Assembly (NCBI GenBank): GCA_905207705.1 | Contig: CAJLMA010000001.1 | Location: forward strand, 248,001 to 312,000 | From: an uncultured Prevotellaceae bacterium | GTDB lineage: Bacteria; Bacteroidota; Bacteroidia; Bacteroidales; Muribaculaceae | Direction of reading: 5' to 3' | DNA: 64,000 bases | Shown here: positions 53,777 through 63,692 of the stretch, one piece after another | Numbering within the stretch: position 1 is the first letter of the stretch | Layout: each line of letters begins with the position of its first letter | Made by a program: the position numbers and the translations under genes | Notes under the pieces: model-generated | The model's database searches: none | What the model was told of the DNA's origin: nothing | What the model saw: only the letters and a program-made list of their open reading frames with translations

Positions 53777-54910
53777 CTACGGCATAGTCTTCACATTTTG
53801 GGAAACCCACATTCCTATGTCCTGCTTGCTTAATGCAGCAGCCATCAAATCGGGAAATTTATCGGGAGTGCAGGCGAAAGTAGGCACTCCCATGCTTGCA
53901 AGAAACTCTGCATTGCCCTTGTCATAAAATGGAGCACCATCATCGTTCAATGCTGGCAACACGATAAGTTGCACGCCGCTGTTAACAATCGACACAAATC
54001 GTTTTCGCATCTCTCTTTCATCTCCTCCTTCATACAAGTCGGTCACAAGCACGAGAACAGTATCTTGCGGACGAGTAATGACACCTTGGCAATAAGTCAA
54101 AGCACGGGCTATATCCGTTCCACCTCCAAGTTGTACACCGAATAACAAATCCACAGGATCCTGTAAATCATCGGTCAAATCCACCACCGACGTGTCAAAG
54201 ACCACCATGCGAGTGCTCAATGATGGCATGGATGCCATTACCGAACCGAAAATCCCTGAATAAACGATTGAAGTCCCCATGGAACCACTTTGGTCAAGGC
54301 AAAGGATTACATCTTTCAACGCCCTTCTTTTACGTCCAAACCCTACACGGATTTCAGGTATTATTGTCTTGTAATCAGGCTGGTAATTTTTAAGATTTTT
54401 CACAATGGTACTGTTCCAGTCTATCTCATTATAACGTGGATTGCGACGACGTGCCGAGCGATTCAACGCTCCGGTCACTGCCTGTTGCATCTTGGACGAA
54501 AGTTTGCTCATAAGTTCATCAACGACCTTGCGGACAACTTGACGAGCAAGTTCCTTATTCTTTTCAGGGATAACACGGCTTAATGACATCAAAGTAGCGA
54601 CAAGATGCACATCAGGCACTACTGTTGCAAGCATCTCTTTTTCCGTCAACAAAGAATCAATATGAAGCCGCTTGATGGCATCCTTCTGAATTACTTGCAC
54701 AACAGTTTGTGGAAAAAATTCCCTTATGTCGCCAAGCCATCGGCTTACTTTCGGAGCAGACGAACCAAGACCTCCACGCCTGTTACTGTCATAAACGGCT
54801 TCCAATGAACGATCCATGCGTTGTTCTTCAATATTCAATCTGATTCCTGTCCCGTCGGCTTCATCCCCGCCAAGTATCAATCTCCACTTCTTTAAATTTC
54901 TTTCTTCCAT
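53777..54910 (-). CDS. VWA protein of the second MoxR system
   Basis: A 377-residue cytoplasmic VWA protein (CoxE-like). Seen: a helical N-terminal half, a VWA domain with complete MIDAS (DQSGS at 206-210, GGGTDIARAL, VTDLYEGGDE), and a C-terminal VWA end. No signal or membrane segment. It is the last gene of the SWIM-DUF5691-AAA-DUF5682-VWA run, 13 bp after DUF5682, and converges with the redox island, with a 20-bp gap and no clear terminator. Confidence 0.9.
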   Translation of the reverse strand: MEERNLKKWRLILGGDEADGTGIRLNIEEQRMDRSLEAVYDSNRRGGLGSSAPKVSRWLGDIREFFPQTVVQVIQKDAIKRLHIDSLLTEKEMLATVVPDVHLVATLMSLSRVIPEKNKELARQVVRKVVDELMSKLSSKMQQAVTGALNRSARRRNPRYNEIDWNSTIVKNLKNYQPDYKTIIPEIRVGFGRKRRALKDVILCLDQSGSMGTSIVYSGIFGSVMASMPSLSTRMVVFDTSVVDLTDDLQDPVDLLFGVQLGGGTDIARALTYCQGVITRPQDTVLVLVTDLYEGGDEREMRKRFVSIVNSGVQLIVLPALNDDGAPFYDKGNAEFLASMGVPTFACTPDKFPDLMAAALSKQDIGMWVSQNVKTMP

Positions 54911-54923
54911 TTCTTTTCCCTGA

Positions 54924-57137
54924 TTAATCTGTTTTAATTCCCAATAATCGAAATATCAACGGCAAGACTCTGGAAGCATCAGCTTCATTTACTTCTAATG
55001 TATTTTTATTAAATACCAATTGCCTAATATCGGTCGATAACTTTGCTTTTTCACCTAATTTGCGACGTTCGGCCGGAGAAAATTCGCTGAACGTGCGACG
55101 CAATATCGGCAATAATTGCTTGAAATCATCATCACTTAACGAACATACCCAGCCATTGACGAGATTCCACAAATCATCATCCAGCAACAATATTGTACCT
55201 GAAGCTCGTAAAAAGCCTTCAAACCAATAAGCCACATCTGTAGGGAGATTGCCGGCCGAAGTATAAAAACTCAGTACAGACTGCATTTCTTCTGGAGAAA
55301 CCACACCCTTGTCGTTCAGCAAACGCACAGCATATCCCGACAGCAAAGGATGCACATTAACCGATGTCCTTACGATATTCACGAATTCAAGCCACATGCC
55401 GTTCAATTCCGAATCATTCAATGTCGACACGGCATAATCGACAGCAACCAATTTGTCAAGCAATCCGGCTGCTGCTTCTTCGTCGATATTAATGCACACT
55501 AATATACCACCGGCCAATATACGAGCCATCATTGCGTGCAACATGCCATCTACTCGCGAAAAATCAAGATTACGAACGTTACCATAACGCACTATGCCCG
55601 ACAAATCAGGAACAGCTTCCATCATTTCCACTATATCGGATGCTGCGGCCGACAATCGGTCAAGCCGGCTTGTCATCACCTCAACCAATCCAGGCAAATC
55701 GGCAGGAATAACCTTGCCAAGCAATTTCGTCAGTTCCGGAATATGTCTAATGCCGTCAGCCTCATTGGATACAAATTTTTGCACGGCTTCTTCCACAGTA
55801 TTTCCCCAGACGGCCTTCTCGATTATACTTACCACTTGTTCCGGTTTATGATAAAGAGTCCATTTCTCCTTAAACGTCCCTCTCCCATCTATAGATCCAG
55901 GAACTGACCAGTCTACACCAAGCAAAGTCAACCGATGGAAAAAAATACTACGTTCCAAATCATTCGGCTTACGAAGATCAAGAATCAACTCTTTTATTTC
56001 GGCAGTAAATGGCACGCGCAATCTTTTTTGTATTCTTTCAACGTCGGCAAGCAACGGCACTTTAGGCACACCATTCGGCACATGTCCCAGCCTGTCGCCT
56101 ATGATTAGCGATTCTTTCACTATCTGCAACAATGTATCATCGCCAAATCCCATTACCGTTGTCACAGCCTCATTGTATTCGGACAAAGACGGAGACGGCA
56201 AACTCCGTAATGCGGCCGTAGCACGCGCCAATCGAACAGTTTCTATGACGTGGGCAACAGAAATGTCCATCCCTTTCTGTCTCAGCAACGAAGCCACATG
56301 GCTCACCCACAATGTGCCGTCATCTTCAGGATGATGCCATAAATAATCATACCATCCCGGCGACTCGATTCCGGCTCCATAACCGCTACGGGAAGATAGC
56401 CGGCCATAAGTCCATGGAATCCATGTGCATTCAATTTTGACTTTGGCAAGGCCTTTTAGCAATTCATTGTCGTCTTTCACTTTGGGCATTGATTCAAGGG
56501 CAGGCACATGCCATGCTCCGCACACCACTGCAATGCGTTCAAATCCATCCTTTTGTGCAGCCCTTATCATTTTACGCATCCACGCCTCACGCACCAAGTC
56601 GCGCTTTGAAATGCTCCAAGACAATACATCCCGCAAAGCCGACACGGCCTCTTTCACTGCTTGGAATATGCCTGATGCTCCTTTACGATGTTCTACCGAT
56701 GCTTCCCACCAAGCCTCGCCGTTTTCGTATCCTGCTATTTCAGCCAAATAATCAAATGGGTCTGAAATTTCGGCATTGTCACCTTGCAATTCCTCTTGCC
56801 CTGTTTGCTCGGCAAACTGCTCGGTCATGGAATAAGCAAGAGGCAAATCAAAGAAACGCAATGGCACACTGTTATCGACTGCATAACGCATAGTCTGCCA
56901 TTCGGGGGAAAAGACTGCAAATGGGTAAAACACGGCATTTTGCGGCTTGTCGGGCTGATAGCCAAGCAACGCAACAGGCGGAGCCATCTGCGCATCAGCT
57001 ACAAATTGCATTAACAAGTCGGCTTCGGCAGGTCCTTCAAGCAGTATCAAGTCGGGACACAATTCATTAAGACTTGCGACTACATTCCGGCACGAACCAG
57101 GGCCGTGATGCCTTATTCCTAATAAATGAACGGCCAT
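54924..57137 (-). CDS. DUF5682 family protein
   Basis: A 737-residue protein. Seen: N-terminal ChaN/EreA-like part with GIRHHGPGSCRNV and LILLEGPAEADLL, later IAVVCGAWHVPAL, both typical of DUF5682; the rest is helical. I know this family only from MoxR-VWA neighbourhoods; its reaction is unknown. The His-rich start suggests a metal or esterase-type active site (inference). No signal peptide. Confidence 0.88.
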   Translation of the reverse strand: MAVHLLGIRHHGPGSCRNVVASLNELCPDLILLEGPAEADLLMQFVADAQMAPPVALLGYQPDKPQNAVFYPFAVFSPEWQTMRYAVDNSVPLRFFDLPLAYSMTEQFAEQTGQEELQGDNAEISDPFDYLAEIAGYENGEAWWEASVEHRKGASGIFQAVKEAVSALRDVLSWSISKRDLVREAWMRKMIRAAQKDGFERIAVVCGAWHVPALESMPKVKDDNELLKGLAKVKIECTWIPWTYGRLSSRSGYGAGIESPGWYDYLWHHPEDDGTLWVSHVASLLRQKGMDISVAHVIETVRLARATAALRSLPSPSLSEYNEAVTTVMGFGDDTLLQIVKESLIIGDRLGHVPNGVPKVPLLADVERIQKRLRVPFTAEIKELILDLRKPNDLERSIFFHRLTLLGVDWSVPGSIDGRGTFKEKWTLYHKPEQVVSIIEKAVWGNTVEEAVQKFVSNEADGIRHIPELTKLLGKVIPADLPGLVEVMTSRLDRLSAAASDIVEMMEAVPDLSGIVRYGNVRNLDFSRVDGMLHAMMARILAGGILVCINIDEEAAAGLLDKLVAVDYAVSTLNDSELNGMWLEFVNIVRTSVNVHPLLSGYAVRLLNDKGVVSPEEMQSVLSFYTSAGNLPTDVAYWFEGFLRASGTILLLDDDLWNLVNGWVCSLSDDDFKQLLPILRRTFSEFSPAERRKLGEKAKLSTDIRQLVFNKNTLEVNEADASRVLPLIFRLLGIKTD

Positions 57138-57163
57138 ATCATTATAAATTCAATATTGACACA

Positions 57164-58243
57164 TCAAATCATATCTCTCGATGCCCGATATATATCTTTC
57201 CATCCATCTCGGTTCTTCACCACCGTTTCCATATATTCTTGCCAAACCACCTTGTCTTGCACAGGATCCTTTACCACGGCTCCAAGTATTCCCGAAACAA
57301 GATCCTCGGCATGAATCTGCCCGTCGCCAAAATATCCGGCCATCGCAAGTCCGTTATTGACCACCGATATGGCCTCGGCTGTGCTGAGAGTTCCTGATGG
57401 AGTTTTTAATTTGGTCTTGCCATCACAAGTAGCACCTTGTCGTAATTCCCTGAAGATAGTCACTACCCTGCGAATTTCTTCTAATGCAGGTTTCTCTGCC
57501 GGAAGTTCCATAACTTTCTCAAAACTCTCAACCCTACGTTTCACTATGTCTACCTCCTCTTCCATAGTTTCCGGTAAAGGCAGAATCACCGTATTAAAAC
57601 GACGCTTCAATGCACTCGACAAATCGTTAACCCCTTTATCTCTATTGTTGGCTGTGGCTATTATATTGAAGCCTTTTATGGCTTGAACCTCTTTGTTTAA
57701 TTCAGGAATAGGCAATGTTTTTTCCGACAATATGGTGATTAGGGTGTCCTGCACATCCGAACCGATGCGTGTCAACTCTTCTATACGACCAATCTTACCT
57801 TCTTGCATGGCTTTCATAACCGGAGTTTGCACAAGAGCTTCTTCACTTGGGCCTTCGGCAAGCAACCTTGCATAGTTCCATCCATAGCGTATCGCCTCTT
57901 CGCCCGTTCCCGCAGTACCTTGCACAATCAATGTGGAATTTCCCGAAATAGCAGCAGCTATATGTTCGCTCACCCAGCTTTTTGCAGTACCCGGAAGCCC
58001 ATAAAGCAATAATGCTCTATCAGTAACCAACGTGGCCACGGCAATCTCCATCAAACGCCTGTTGCCGATATACTTAGGTGAAACTTCAAATCCGTCTTTC
58101 AATTTTCCGCCCATAAGATATGTCACAACCGACTGTGGCGACATTTCCCAATTTTCGGGCACAGGATTAGACTCATTCTTTTTAAGCTCATGTAATTCTT
58201 CAGCAAATTGCTGTTCGGCATGTTGTCTTAATAAGGTACTCAT
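57164..58243 (-). CDS. MoxR-type AAA+ ATPase of the second system
   Basis: A 359-residue AAA+ protein. Seen: Walker A GLPGTAKS at 82-89, Walker B region with Glu-Glu (GRIEELTRIG) in place of the usual Asp-Glu, sensor 1 IIATANNRDKGVNDLS and arginine finger region ALKRRFNTVILP. Should power the VWA partner. It lies 26 bp upstream of DUF5682 and 19 bp after DUF5691. Confidence 0.92.
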   Translation of the reverse strand: MSTLLRQHAEQQFAEELHELKKNESNPVPENWEMSPQSVVTYLMGGKLKDGFEVSPKYIGNRRLMEIAVATLVTDRALLLYGLPGTAKSWVSEHIAAAISGNSTLIVQGTAGTGEEAIRYGWNYARLLAEGPSEEALVQTPVMKAMQEGKIGRIEELTRIGSDVQDTLITILSEKTLPIPELNKEVQAIKGFNIIATANNRDKGVNDLSSALKRRFNTVILPLPETMEEEVDIVKRRVESFEKVMELPAEKPALEEIRRVVTIFRELRQGATCDGKTKLKTPSGTLSTAEAISVVNNGLAMAGYFGDGQIHAEDLVSGILGAVVKDPVQDKVVWQEYMETVVKNRDGWKDIYRASRDMI

Positions 58244-58262
58244 ATTGTTTTTTACATTATTA

Positions 58263-59732
58263 TCATTGAAAAAGTAAATCTATTTGTTCTTTAAGTCTCA
58301 TAAAATTCAACAATGTGGCGCAAAATTGCGATTTTTCTTGATTTTTCTCCGACATCTGCAATGCAGTTTGTTCCACATAAGGCCTCATTTCAACAGGCAT
58401 GTACACCGATAGTCGTTCCGACAATTCCGACATGCCGTAAAAATACCTGTTTTGCATCAGCACCTTCATCACCCATGTCGAAAATTTTATTCCCCACATA
58501 CGGTGATCGGCATTAAACCATGATGCTGGTACTGTATAAAAATCTTTCACCTTCGGCGGATAAGAGATTTCCTCCCTTTGTTCCACGGTAAGCAACGAAA
58601 CAAGTGAAAATAACACGTCTTCAGCCGCATTGGCCTGCAAGGTATGAAATGCCCACAAATTGTCACCGAAATTATTTATTGGTGCACATATATTAAAATA
58701 ATCTTTAAACGGAGGGTTCTGTACAAGTCGTTTTGCCGCTTTTTCGGGAGAACAATCATAAAAAACGGTCCAAAAACTTAGTGGGACACGCTCGGCCAAC
58801 TGTCTCAACAAATATTCGTCATCCTTTTCTTTTTTATTGGGACTTATTTCCTCCAATCCCAGTTTTTTCATTTCTGGCACAAAGGACAATTTTTCGTAAG
58901 ACCACCCTGTCAGCAAATTATAATGTATTTTCCCATGTAACAACCTGCAGTAAGTCTCAACCAGCTCTGAACCGGGTATTTTGCATAACAGCCTTCTTGC
59001 AGTTTCCTTGACATTACCACTGCGATCGGAATTTGCCACACTTTGCAAGAACGGCTCGTCGGCCTTGCTCAAATTCATTGCAAGACATTGAAGCAGTTCA
59101 TCCCTGCTTGAAGCCGACTCATTCTTGAAACACGATTGAAGAATTTCAAGCCCGCGTTCCGGACACTCCTGCCTTATGCGTGCCAACAAGGCCTTTCGTT
59201 TCCCATGCGAAGCAGTTTCCCAATCCACATGCTCCACCTCGCCCCAATCGGCAAGATTCATCTGTTTAAGCAACCACCTACCACGCTCTCCCGTCAGTTC
59301 CAACAATAGCATTTGTTCCTCATGCTTGTTCGGATTATTACGGTCGTAAGCATGCGCTATCAACTCACGCAAAGCAACAGGCGGAATAAGTCGATTACAT
59401 TTTACAGCTTTCTTATAAGCATATAAAAGCAAGTATTTGTTTCGTGATAGTCGTGCAAATATTTTTCCTGCTTCACCCTCAAAATAAGGTTTAGCCTCTT
59501 CGGGAGCCATTTCAATTGTCGTCACATTTTTGCCATCGTCAGGTTCTATTCCTGCACGATTATATGCAAAAGCCATTGCTGAAATTTGATATAGGCATGT
59601 TTCCGGCCCGGAAGCACACTCCTTCAACTTCTGCACGGCTCTATCCATAGTTTCCGGCATTGCAGGAAAAGCAATCTCCTTATTGGCAGTTCCCAGCAAC
59701 TCGGCATTTATGATAAATTCAATCACGTTCAT
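58263..59732 (-). CDS. DUF5691 family protein
   Basis: A 489-residue, mostly helical cytoplasmic protein matching the DUF5691 proteins of this gene cluster: ELLGTANKEIAFPAMPE start, repeated HEAT-like helices through the middle (LLELTGERGRWLLKQMN, LARIRQECPERGLEIL), C-terminal TLLNFMRLKEQIDLLF. Function unknown. Its start overlaps the end of the SWIM gene by 14 bp. Confidence 0.85.
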   Translation of the reverse strand: MNVIEFIINAELLGTANKEIAFPAMPETMDRAVQKLKECASGPETCLYQISAMAFAYNRAGIEPDDGKNVTTIEMAPEEAKPYFEGEAGKIFARLSRNKYLLLYAYKKAVKCNRLIPPVALRELIAHAYDRNNPNKHEEQMLLLELTGERGRWLLKQMNLADWGEVEHVDWETASHGKRKALLARIRQECPERGLEILQSCFKNESASSRDELLQCLAMNLSKADEPFLQSVANSDRSGNVKETARRLLCKIPGSELVETYCRLLHGKIHYNLLTGWSYEKLSFVPEMKKLGLEEISPNKKEKDDEYLLRQLAERVPLSFWTVFYDCSPEKAAKRLVQNPPFKDYFNICAPINNFGDNLWAFHTLQANAAEDVLFSLVSLLTVEQREEISYPPKVKDFYTVPASWFNADHRMWGIKFSTWVMKVLMQNRYFYGMSELSERLSVYMPVEMRPYVEQTALQMSEKNQEKSQFCATLLNFMRLKEQIDLLFQ

Positions 59733-61065
59733 CTCTCCAAGTATGATATTCCGATTGATACCAAATAGATTTCAACTCCCAACAACCTGCATCGGCAAGA
59801 AAGAATGCCGAGAACGGCTTCCCTCCTGTAATTGCAAGTATGTCGATTCTCATATCTTCAAGCAAACTTACAGGATATATGTCACCGGCCTTGTCCTGAA
59901 CACAAAATTTGGTCCCTTGCAAAGCAAAATGCACGTTCTCAACCAATAATGGAACATTTTCAATAAATGGATTGGAAATGACCATATTCCTGTATTCACT
60001 TGCAGCATCTTTCAAGCATGCACAAAATGAAAGCTTTGAATGACCGACATCTCCCGACAATGTAAAGTCTTTAAAAACGGCACGACGCAACAGTCCTGCA
60101 CCCTTATAAAAATACAATGCGCCTGAATACACGCTACCTGGGAGCAAGTTTATTTCATGCACTCTTCCTTTAGGGGTAAAACTCAAGAAAATGGCATATC
60201 TTTTATTTCTGCACCCAAGCAGCCAATATGTATCAGTATTCAAGTCATTGACCTGCTGCGACATCTTGTGCAATACAACCCAATCATCATATACCGCTTC
60301 TCCGGCAAGCACTTCTTCTTTGGATTGCGGGAAACCGACTTGTGTCCTAATTTCATCCTTCCACTCGGCCGACAACATGTCAAGATGCTTGTATCCTTGT
60401 ATTAAAAGGAATAGCTTTCCAAGCCTGTCAGCCAATTCATACTTCCACTCGTCACGATGAAATCCGATATCCTGCATGGCTTTCAATCGCCCAGCAAGAC
60501 CGGGAGCCTGCGCGTCTACCATGCGGCGAGCCATTCCGTCAAATAAGTTATAAGCTCGCTCGGGAACGTTTATAAGTCCGTTGCGCAACAAATCATTCAT
60601 CCACATTTCAAGGTCATCCAATCCGTTCATAATCTTTTGGTGCCGCATTGCAGACCTTTTAGCCTGAGCAACTTCATCGACAAGTGCGCCACTCGTTTCA
60701 CTTTTTGCCTTTTGTTCTCGTTTTTCAGCTTTCTCGACACGCTTGGACAACCATGAAGCCACCCATTCCGGCTCATCTGATTGCCTGAATTCTTCAGGAT
60801 GCGCCGCATACAACAATAGTAATCCCAATCCGTGTTTACATGGAAATTTACGGCTCGGACATGAACATTTAAATGCAATTTCTTTCAAGTCCACAACTGT
60901 CTGATAAGGCAATTTCCCACTACCTTGACAATGACCCCACACAGCCCTGTCACTATACTCAAGCAGGACCCACTTGTTTTTACCTGCGAGACCTTTGCCT
61001 GCCTTGACCGATGCTGCGTCAGGCGCAAGTTGAATGATTTGAGCTTCAGTCAGATTTAATGACAT
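59719..61065 (-). CDS. SWIM zinc-finger protein
   Basis: A 448-residue protein with a SWIM zinc finger at residues 67-78 (Cys67-x-Cys69-x6-Cys76-x-His78), a fold that binds DNA or protein. The rest is mixed helix and strand; a Lys/Glu-rich KRVEKAEKREQKAKSE stretch follows near residue 110. First gene of the five-gene MoxR-VWA cluster. No clear promoter motif was found upstream. Confidence 0.9.
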   Translation of the reverse strand: MSLNLTEAQIIQLAPDAASVKAGKGLAGKNKWVLLEYSDRAVWGHCQGSGKLPYQTVVDLKEIAFKCSCPSRKFPCKHGLGLLLLYAAHPEEFRQSDEPEWVASWLSKRVEKAEKREQKAKSETSGALVDEVAQAKRSAMRHQKIMNGLDDLEMWMNDLLRNGLINVPERAYNLFDGMARRMVDAQAPGLAGRLKAMQDIGFHRDEWKYELADRLGKLFLLIQGYKHLDMLSAEWKDEIRTQVGFPQSKEEVLAGEAVYDDWVVLHKMSQQVNDLNTDTYWLLGCRNKRYAIFLSFTPKGRVHEINLLPGSVYSGALYFYKGAGLLRRAVFKDFTLSGDVGHSKLSFCACLKDAASEYRNMVISNPFIENVPLLVENVHFALQGTKFCVQDKAGDIYPVSLLEDMRIDILAITGGKPFSAFFLADAGCWELKSIWYQSEYHTWRDERD

Positions 61066-61154
61066 ATTCTATTTTTTATAATACAGACAATCTTCAACAG
61101 GTTGCACCCAAGACTTAATACCTGAAAAACCCCATAATCGAATTAACCGTGAAA

Positions 61155-61184
61155 GCAGTCGCAATTATCCATCGTTGCGACTGC
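61155..61184 (-). terminator. Hairpin between the protease and SWIM genes
   Basis: A perfect 10-bp stem (GCAGTCGCAA at 61155-61164, complement at 61175-61184) with a 10-base loop. Read on the minus strand it is followed by TTTCACGG, so it is a weak terminator or attenuator that may reduce readthrough from the protease gene into the SWIM cluster. Confidence 0.45.
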
Positions 61185-61242
61185 CTTCAGGTCTTTCCGT
61201 TTAATTATTCAATGAATGTCTGTCTTTACAATAAGAATGTTA

Positions 61243-62325
61243 TTATCCATTATCTTGCTTGCTATATGCCGAAAATTCGCAACCGAATTGTTCTACCAAC
61301 ATATTATCCATTTCATCAGCTTTCAAGGCAAGATTCACCATATTCTCGCGTATCTCTTCCTCATGCTCATCCGTGATGTCGGACAGATGCATCCTGTACA
61401 CAAGGTAAATCTGACGACCATCTATACCCATTTTATAAGGATATAAATCAGTACTCAGCATGTAGTCGAGCACGCCTTCCACATTTTTCTTTGGCAACAG
61501 ATTTACCGGAGATACCATGAACAAATAAGTGCGATTGAATACAAACACCCGTATTTCTGAACTCCCTTTATGAAAACGCCATGCTTCGTAGCCATCGCGC
61601 GCCAAAACCGGATTTATGCCCATGCGTTCAATCGCGCTCTCGCAGAACTCTGTAAGCGGCGATAGATGATACTCTTTAAATATGTCCTCCGGTAATTTTT
61701 CTCCACATGATGGACAATACTCATCGGCTTCCGAGATCAATTCATCGCAACTGTTACACTGAACATTGAATTTGTCACGCTCCAGCCCATCGACAGAATC
61801 AAGCAGCTTGTGCAATCCTTCCACACGAATGCCGAAGCCCATATTGTCGGCATCATTTATTTTACTCACAGTTATTCCTACTACTTGATTTTTCTCATTA
61901 AAGATAGGACCTCCTGAATTTCCCGGATTGACAGCAGCATCAGTTTGAATGTAATATTGGCCATCCATCAACTGCTTTGGAGAGGAGACCGTACCCTCGG
62001 TCACAGTAAACGGCATCCCGTAAGGATAACCGGCCACACGAATCTTTCCCCCGATTTCCAAATCGTCATTGCCGGCAAGCTCAATTTCGGGCAAATGAGA
62101 AAAATCATGCTCGACGGCAAGCATGGCTATGTCAAGATCGGTATTGACAAGGACTACTTTTGCAAGATATGGATTACGGTCATTGTCATGTATGGCTACT
62201 GTGTGAAAACCTTCGACCACATGATAATTTGTTACAAACAAATCATGTGATTTAAGATAAAAGCAACTTCCCGAGCCTCCGGCATGAGTTACTTTAAAAA
62301 CCAGATTATATATGTTTTGTTCCAT
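61243..62325 (-). CDS. Cytoplasmic trypsin-like (HtrA-type) protease with zinc ribbon
   Basis: A 360-residue protein. Seen: chymotrypsin-fold protease domain (1-175) with catalytic His35 (VTNYHVV), Asp65 (NTDLDIAML) and Ser137 (NPGNSGGP); a zinc ribbon with CxxC pairs at 190/193 and 204/207; and a C-terminal alpha/beta domain (about 220-345) that resembles YbjN/type III chaperone-like folds. No signal peptide and no PDZ domain, so unlike HtrA/DegP it should work in the cytoplasm. It lies 21 bp after the 448-residue protein gene and 178 bp before the SWIM cluster; a functional link to that cluster is inference. Confidence 0.85.
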   Translation of the reverse strand: MEQNIYNLVFKVTHAGGSGSCFYLKSHDLFVTNYHVVEGFHTVAIHDNDRNPYLAKVVLVNTDLDIAMLAVEHDFSHLPEIELAGNDDLEIGGKIRVAGYPYGMPFTVTEGTVSSPKQLMDGQYYIQTDAAVNPGNSGGPIFNEKNQVVGITVSKINDADNMGFGIRVEGLHKLLDSVDGLERDKFNVQCNSCDELISEADEYCPSCGEKLPEDIFKEYHLSPLTEFCESAIERMGINPVLARDGYEAWRFHKGSSEIRVFVFNRTYLFMVSPVNLLPKKNVEGVLDYMLSTDLYPYKMGIDGRQIYLVYRMHLSDITDEHEEEIRENMVNLALKADEMDNMLVEQFGCEFSAYSKQDNG

Positions 62326-62345
62326 GGATATACTATGTTAATGCA

Positions 62346-63692
62346 TTATTTAAAAAGATTGCTCATCATTTTCTGTTGTAACTCTCCAGCCAGACGTGCG
62401 TATTCAGCCATGTCTCCACGCGACATGGCTTCGGCCATTTTCTGTTGCAATGCCACTATGTCATCACCACCCATGGCTTCAACCATCTTTTGCTGCATTG
62501 CCGATGCGGCAGCGGTAGCCTGCTCCATCAAGTTCTTGGCCATGCCATTTTCATCTGAATCAATCGATACTGCCATTCCGCTTGTAAGATCGCCATCCAT
62601 TATATCGTCAATAGCCTCATACAGCAACTTTGCTGCTTGTTCCACAGGCAATCCTCCGGCAGCTTTCAACGCACGCTCAATCACTGCGCTTATTTCGGAC
62701 GGGACATCATTATAGAAATATGTCTCATAAAAGAGATAAAGCAACCTCACTGCGGCGCGCTCAAAATCAGAAGTCTGCAAAGCGGCGGTGGACTCATCAT
62801 AAACGCTCTTAAATACTTCTTGCACATTTTGTAACGAGACACTGCGGCGGTTGGACACCAGCATGTCGACAGAATACAGATCCTTAGCCAGTTCTTCCTT
62901 GGACATGGCAAGAAGTTTTTTCAAATAGTCGGTACCTTTCGACACCACTTCTTCCACAGGACGTTCGGCATCCATGTCGCAAACTGCCTTTTCGAGGTCG
63001 TTACCTAATTGCCCTTGTGGCTGCGCGAAATAAGAGATTTGATAAAAAGTCGTGTCAAGCACATTCCAAGAATACCCATAAGCCCTAACGGCATTATACT
63101 CTTTTAAGGCTTCGAGTGTCGCATTACCTATAGTCTGTATCCCTTCATATACTTGATTAAGCATTTCTTCCGAATAGGGTTCAATTTTAGGTTCATAACA
63201 GCGAGTAGCACCAAACTTGGTACAGAATTCGTCATCATACCTGTCGCCTACGGAACATATATTCTGCAACACGCCATAAATCTTGTGAGGATGGCTCTGC
63301 GACATTGGCGTGGTATATGTGATTTTCAATTTATCTCCATCCTTTAAGAAACGTGCCAGCATCAATTTGTTTATATTCAAATCGGCCAATTGGCGTAACA
63401 TCGCAACACGGCCTTTTTCTGGAATTTTAAGGAAATCGGCCTCAATGAGCATTTTATCGTCTTTAATGTCTATGTCCACCACTATCGACCCATGCGGTAT
63501 GTGAAATTCTGTACCTTGCTCGTTTCCGTATTTCAATCTGAAACCGTCGTTTATATAATCGAGCAAGCAATGAAATGCTTCGAGGTATTTGCCTTGTTCA
63601 TACAAATCAACGCTCTGCTCATATAATTCCCTGCGAATAGGAACCCGCTTGGCATCCTCCACAGGCTGAATGAAAGGCATCGTATTCTTCAT
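62346..63692 (-). CDS. Unrecognised cytoplasmic protein with helical C-terminal repeats
   Basis: A 448-residue soluble protein that I cannot place. Seen: a short TPR-like helix pair near the start (LYEQSVDLYEQGKYLEAFHCLLDY), an alpha/beta domain at about 50-170 (GSIVVDIDIKDDKMLIEADFL) that loosely recalls YbjN-like domains, a helical middle, and a C-terminal Met/Gln-rich coil with a repeated QQKM-EAM unit. It starts at the ATG 63692 and sits 21 bp upstream of the protease gene, so the two are probably co-transcribed and may act together. Confidence 0.7.
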   Translation of the reverse strand: MKNTMPFIQPVEDAKRVPIRRELYEQSVDLYEQGKYLEAFHCLLDYINDGFRLKYGNEQGTEFHIPHGSIVVDIDIKDDKMLIEADFLKIPEKGRVAMLRQLADLNINKLMLARFLKDGDKLKITYTTPMSQSHPHKIYGVLQNICSVGDRYDDEFCTKFGATRCYEPKIEPYSEEMLNQVYEGIQTIGNATLEALKEYNAVRAYGYSWNVLDTTFYQISYFAQPQGQLGNDLEKAVCDMDAERPVEEVVSKGTDYLKKLLAMSKEELAKDLYSVDMLVSNRRSVSLQNVQEVFKSVYDESTAALQTSDFERAAVRLLYLFYETYFYNDVPSEISAVIERALKAAGGLPVEQAAKLLYEAIDDIMDGDLTSGMAVSIDSDENGMAKNLMEQATAAASAMQQKMVEAMGGDDIVALQQKMAEAMSRGDMAEYARLAGELQQKMMSNLFK

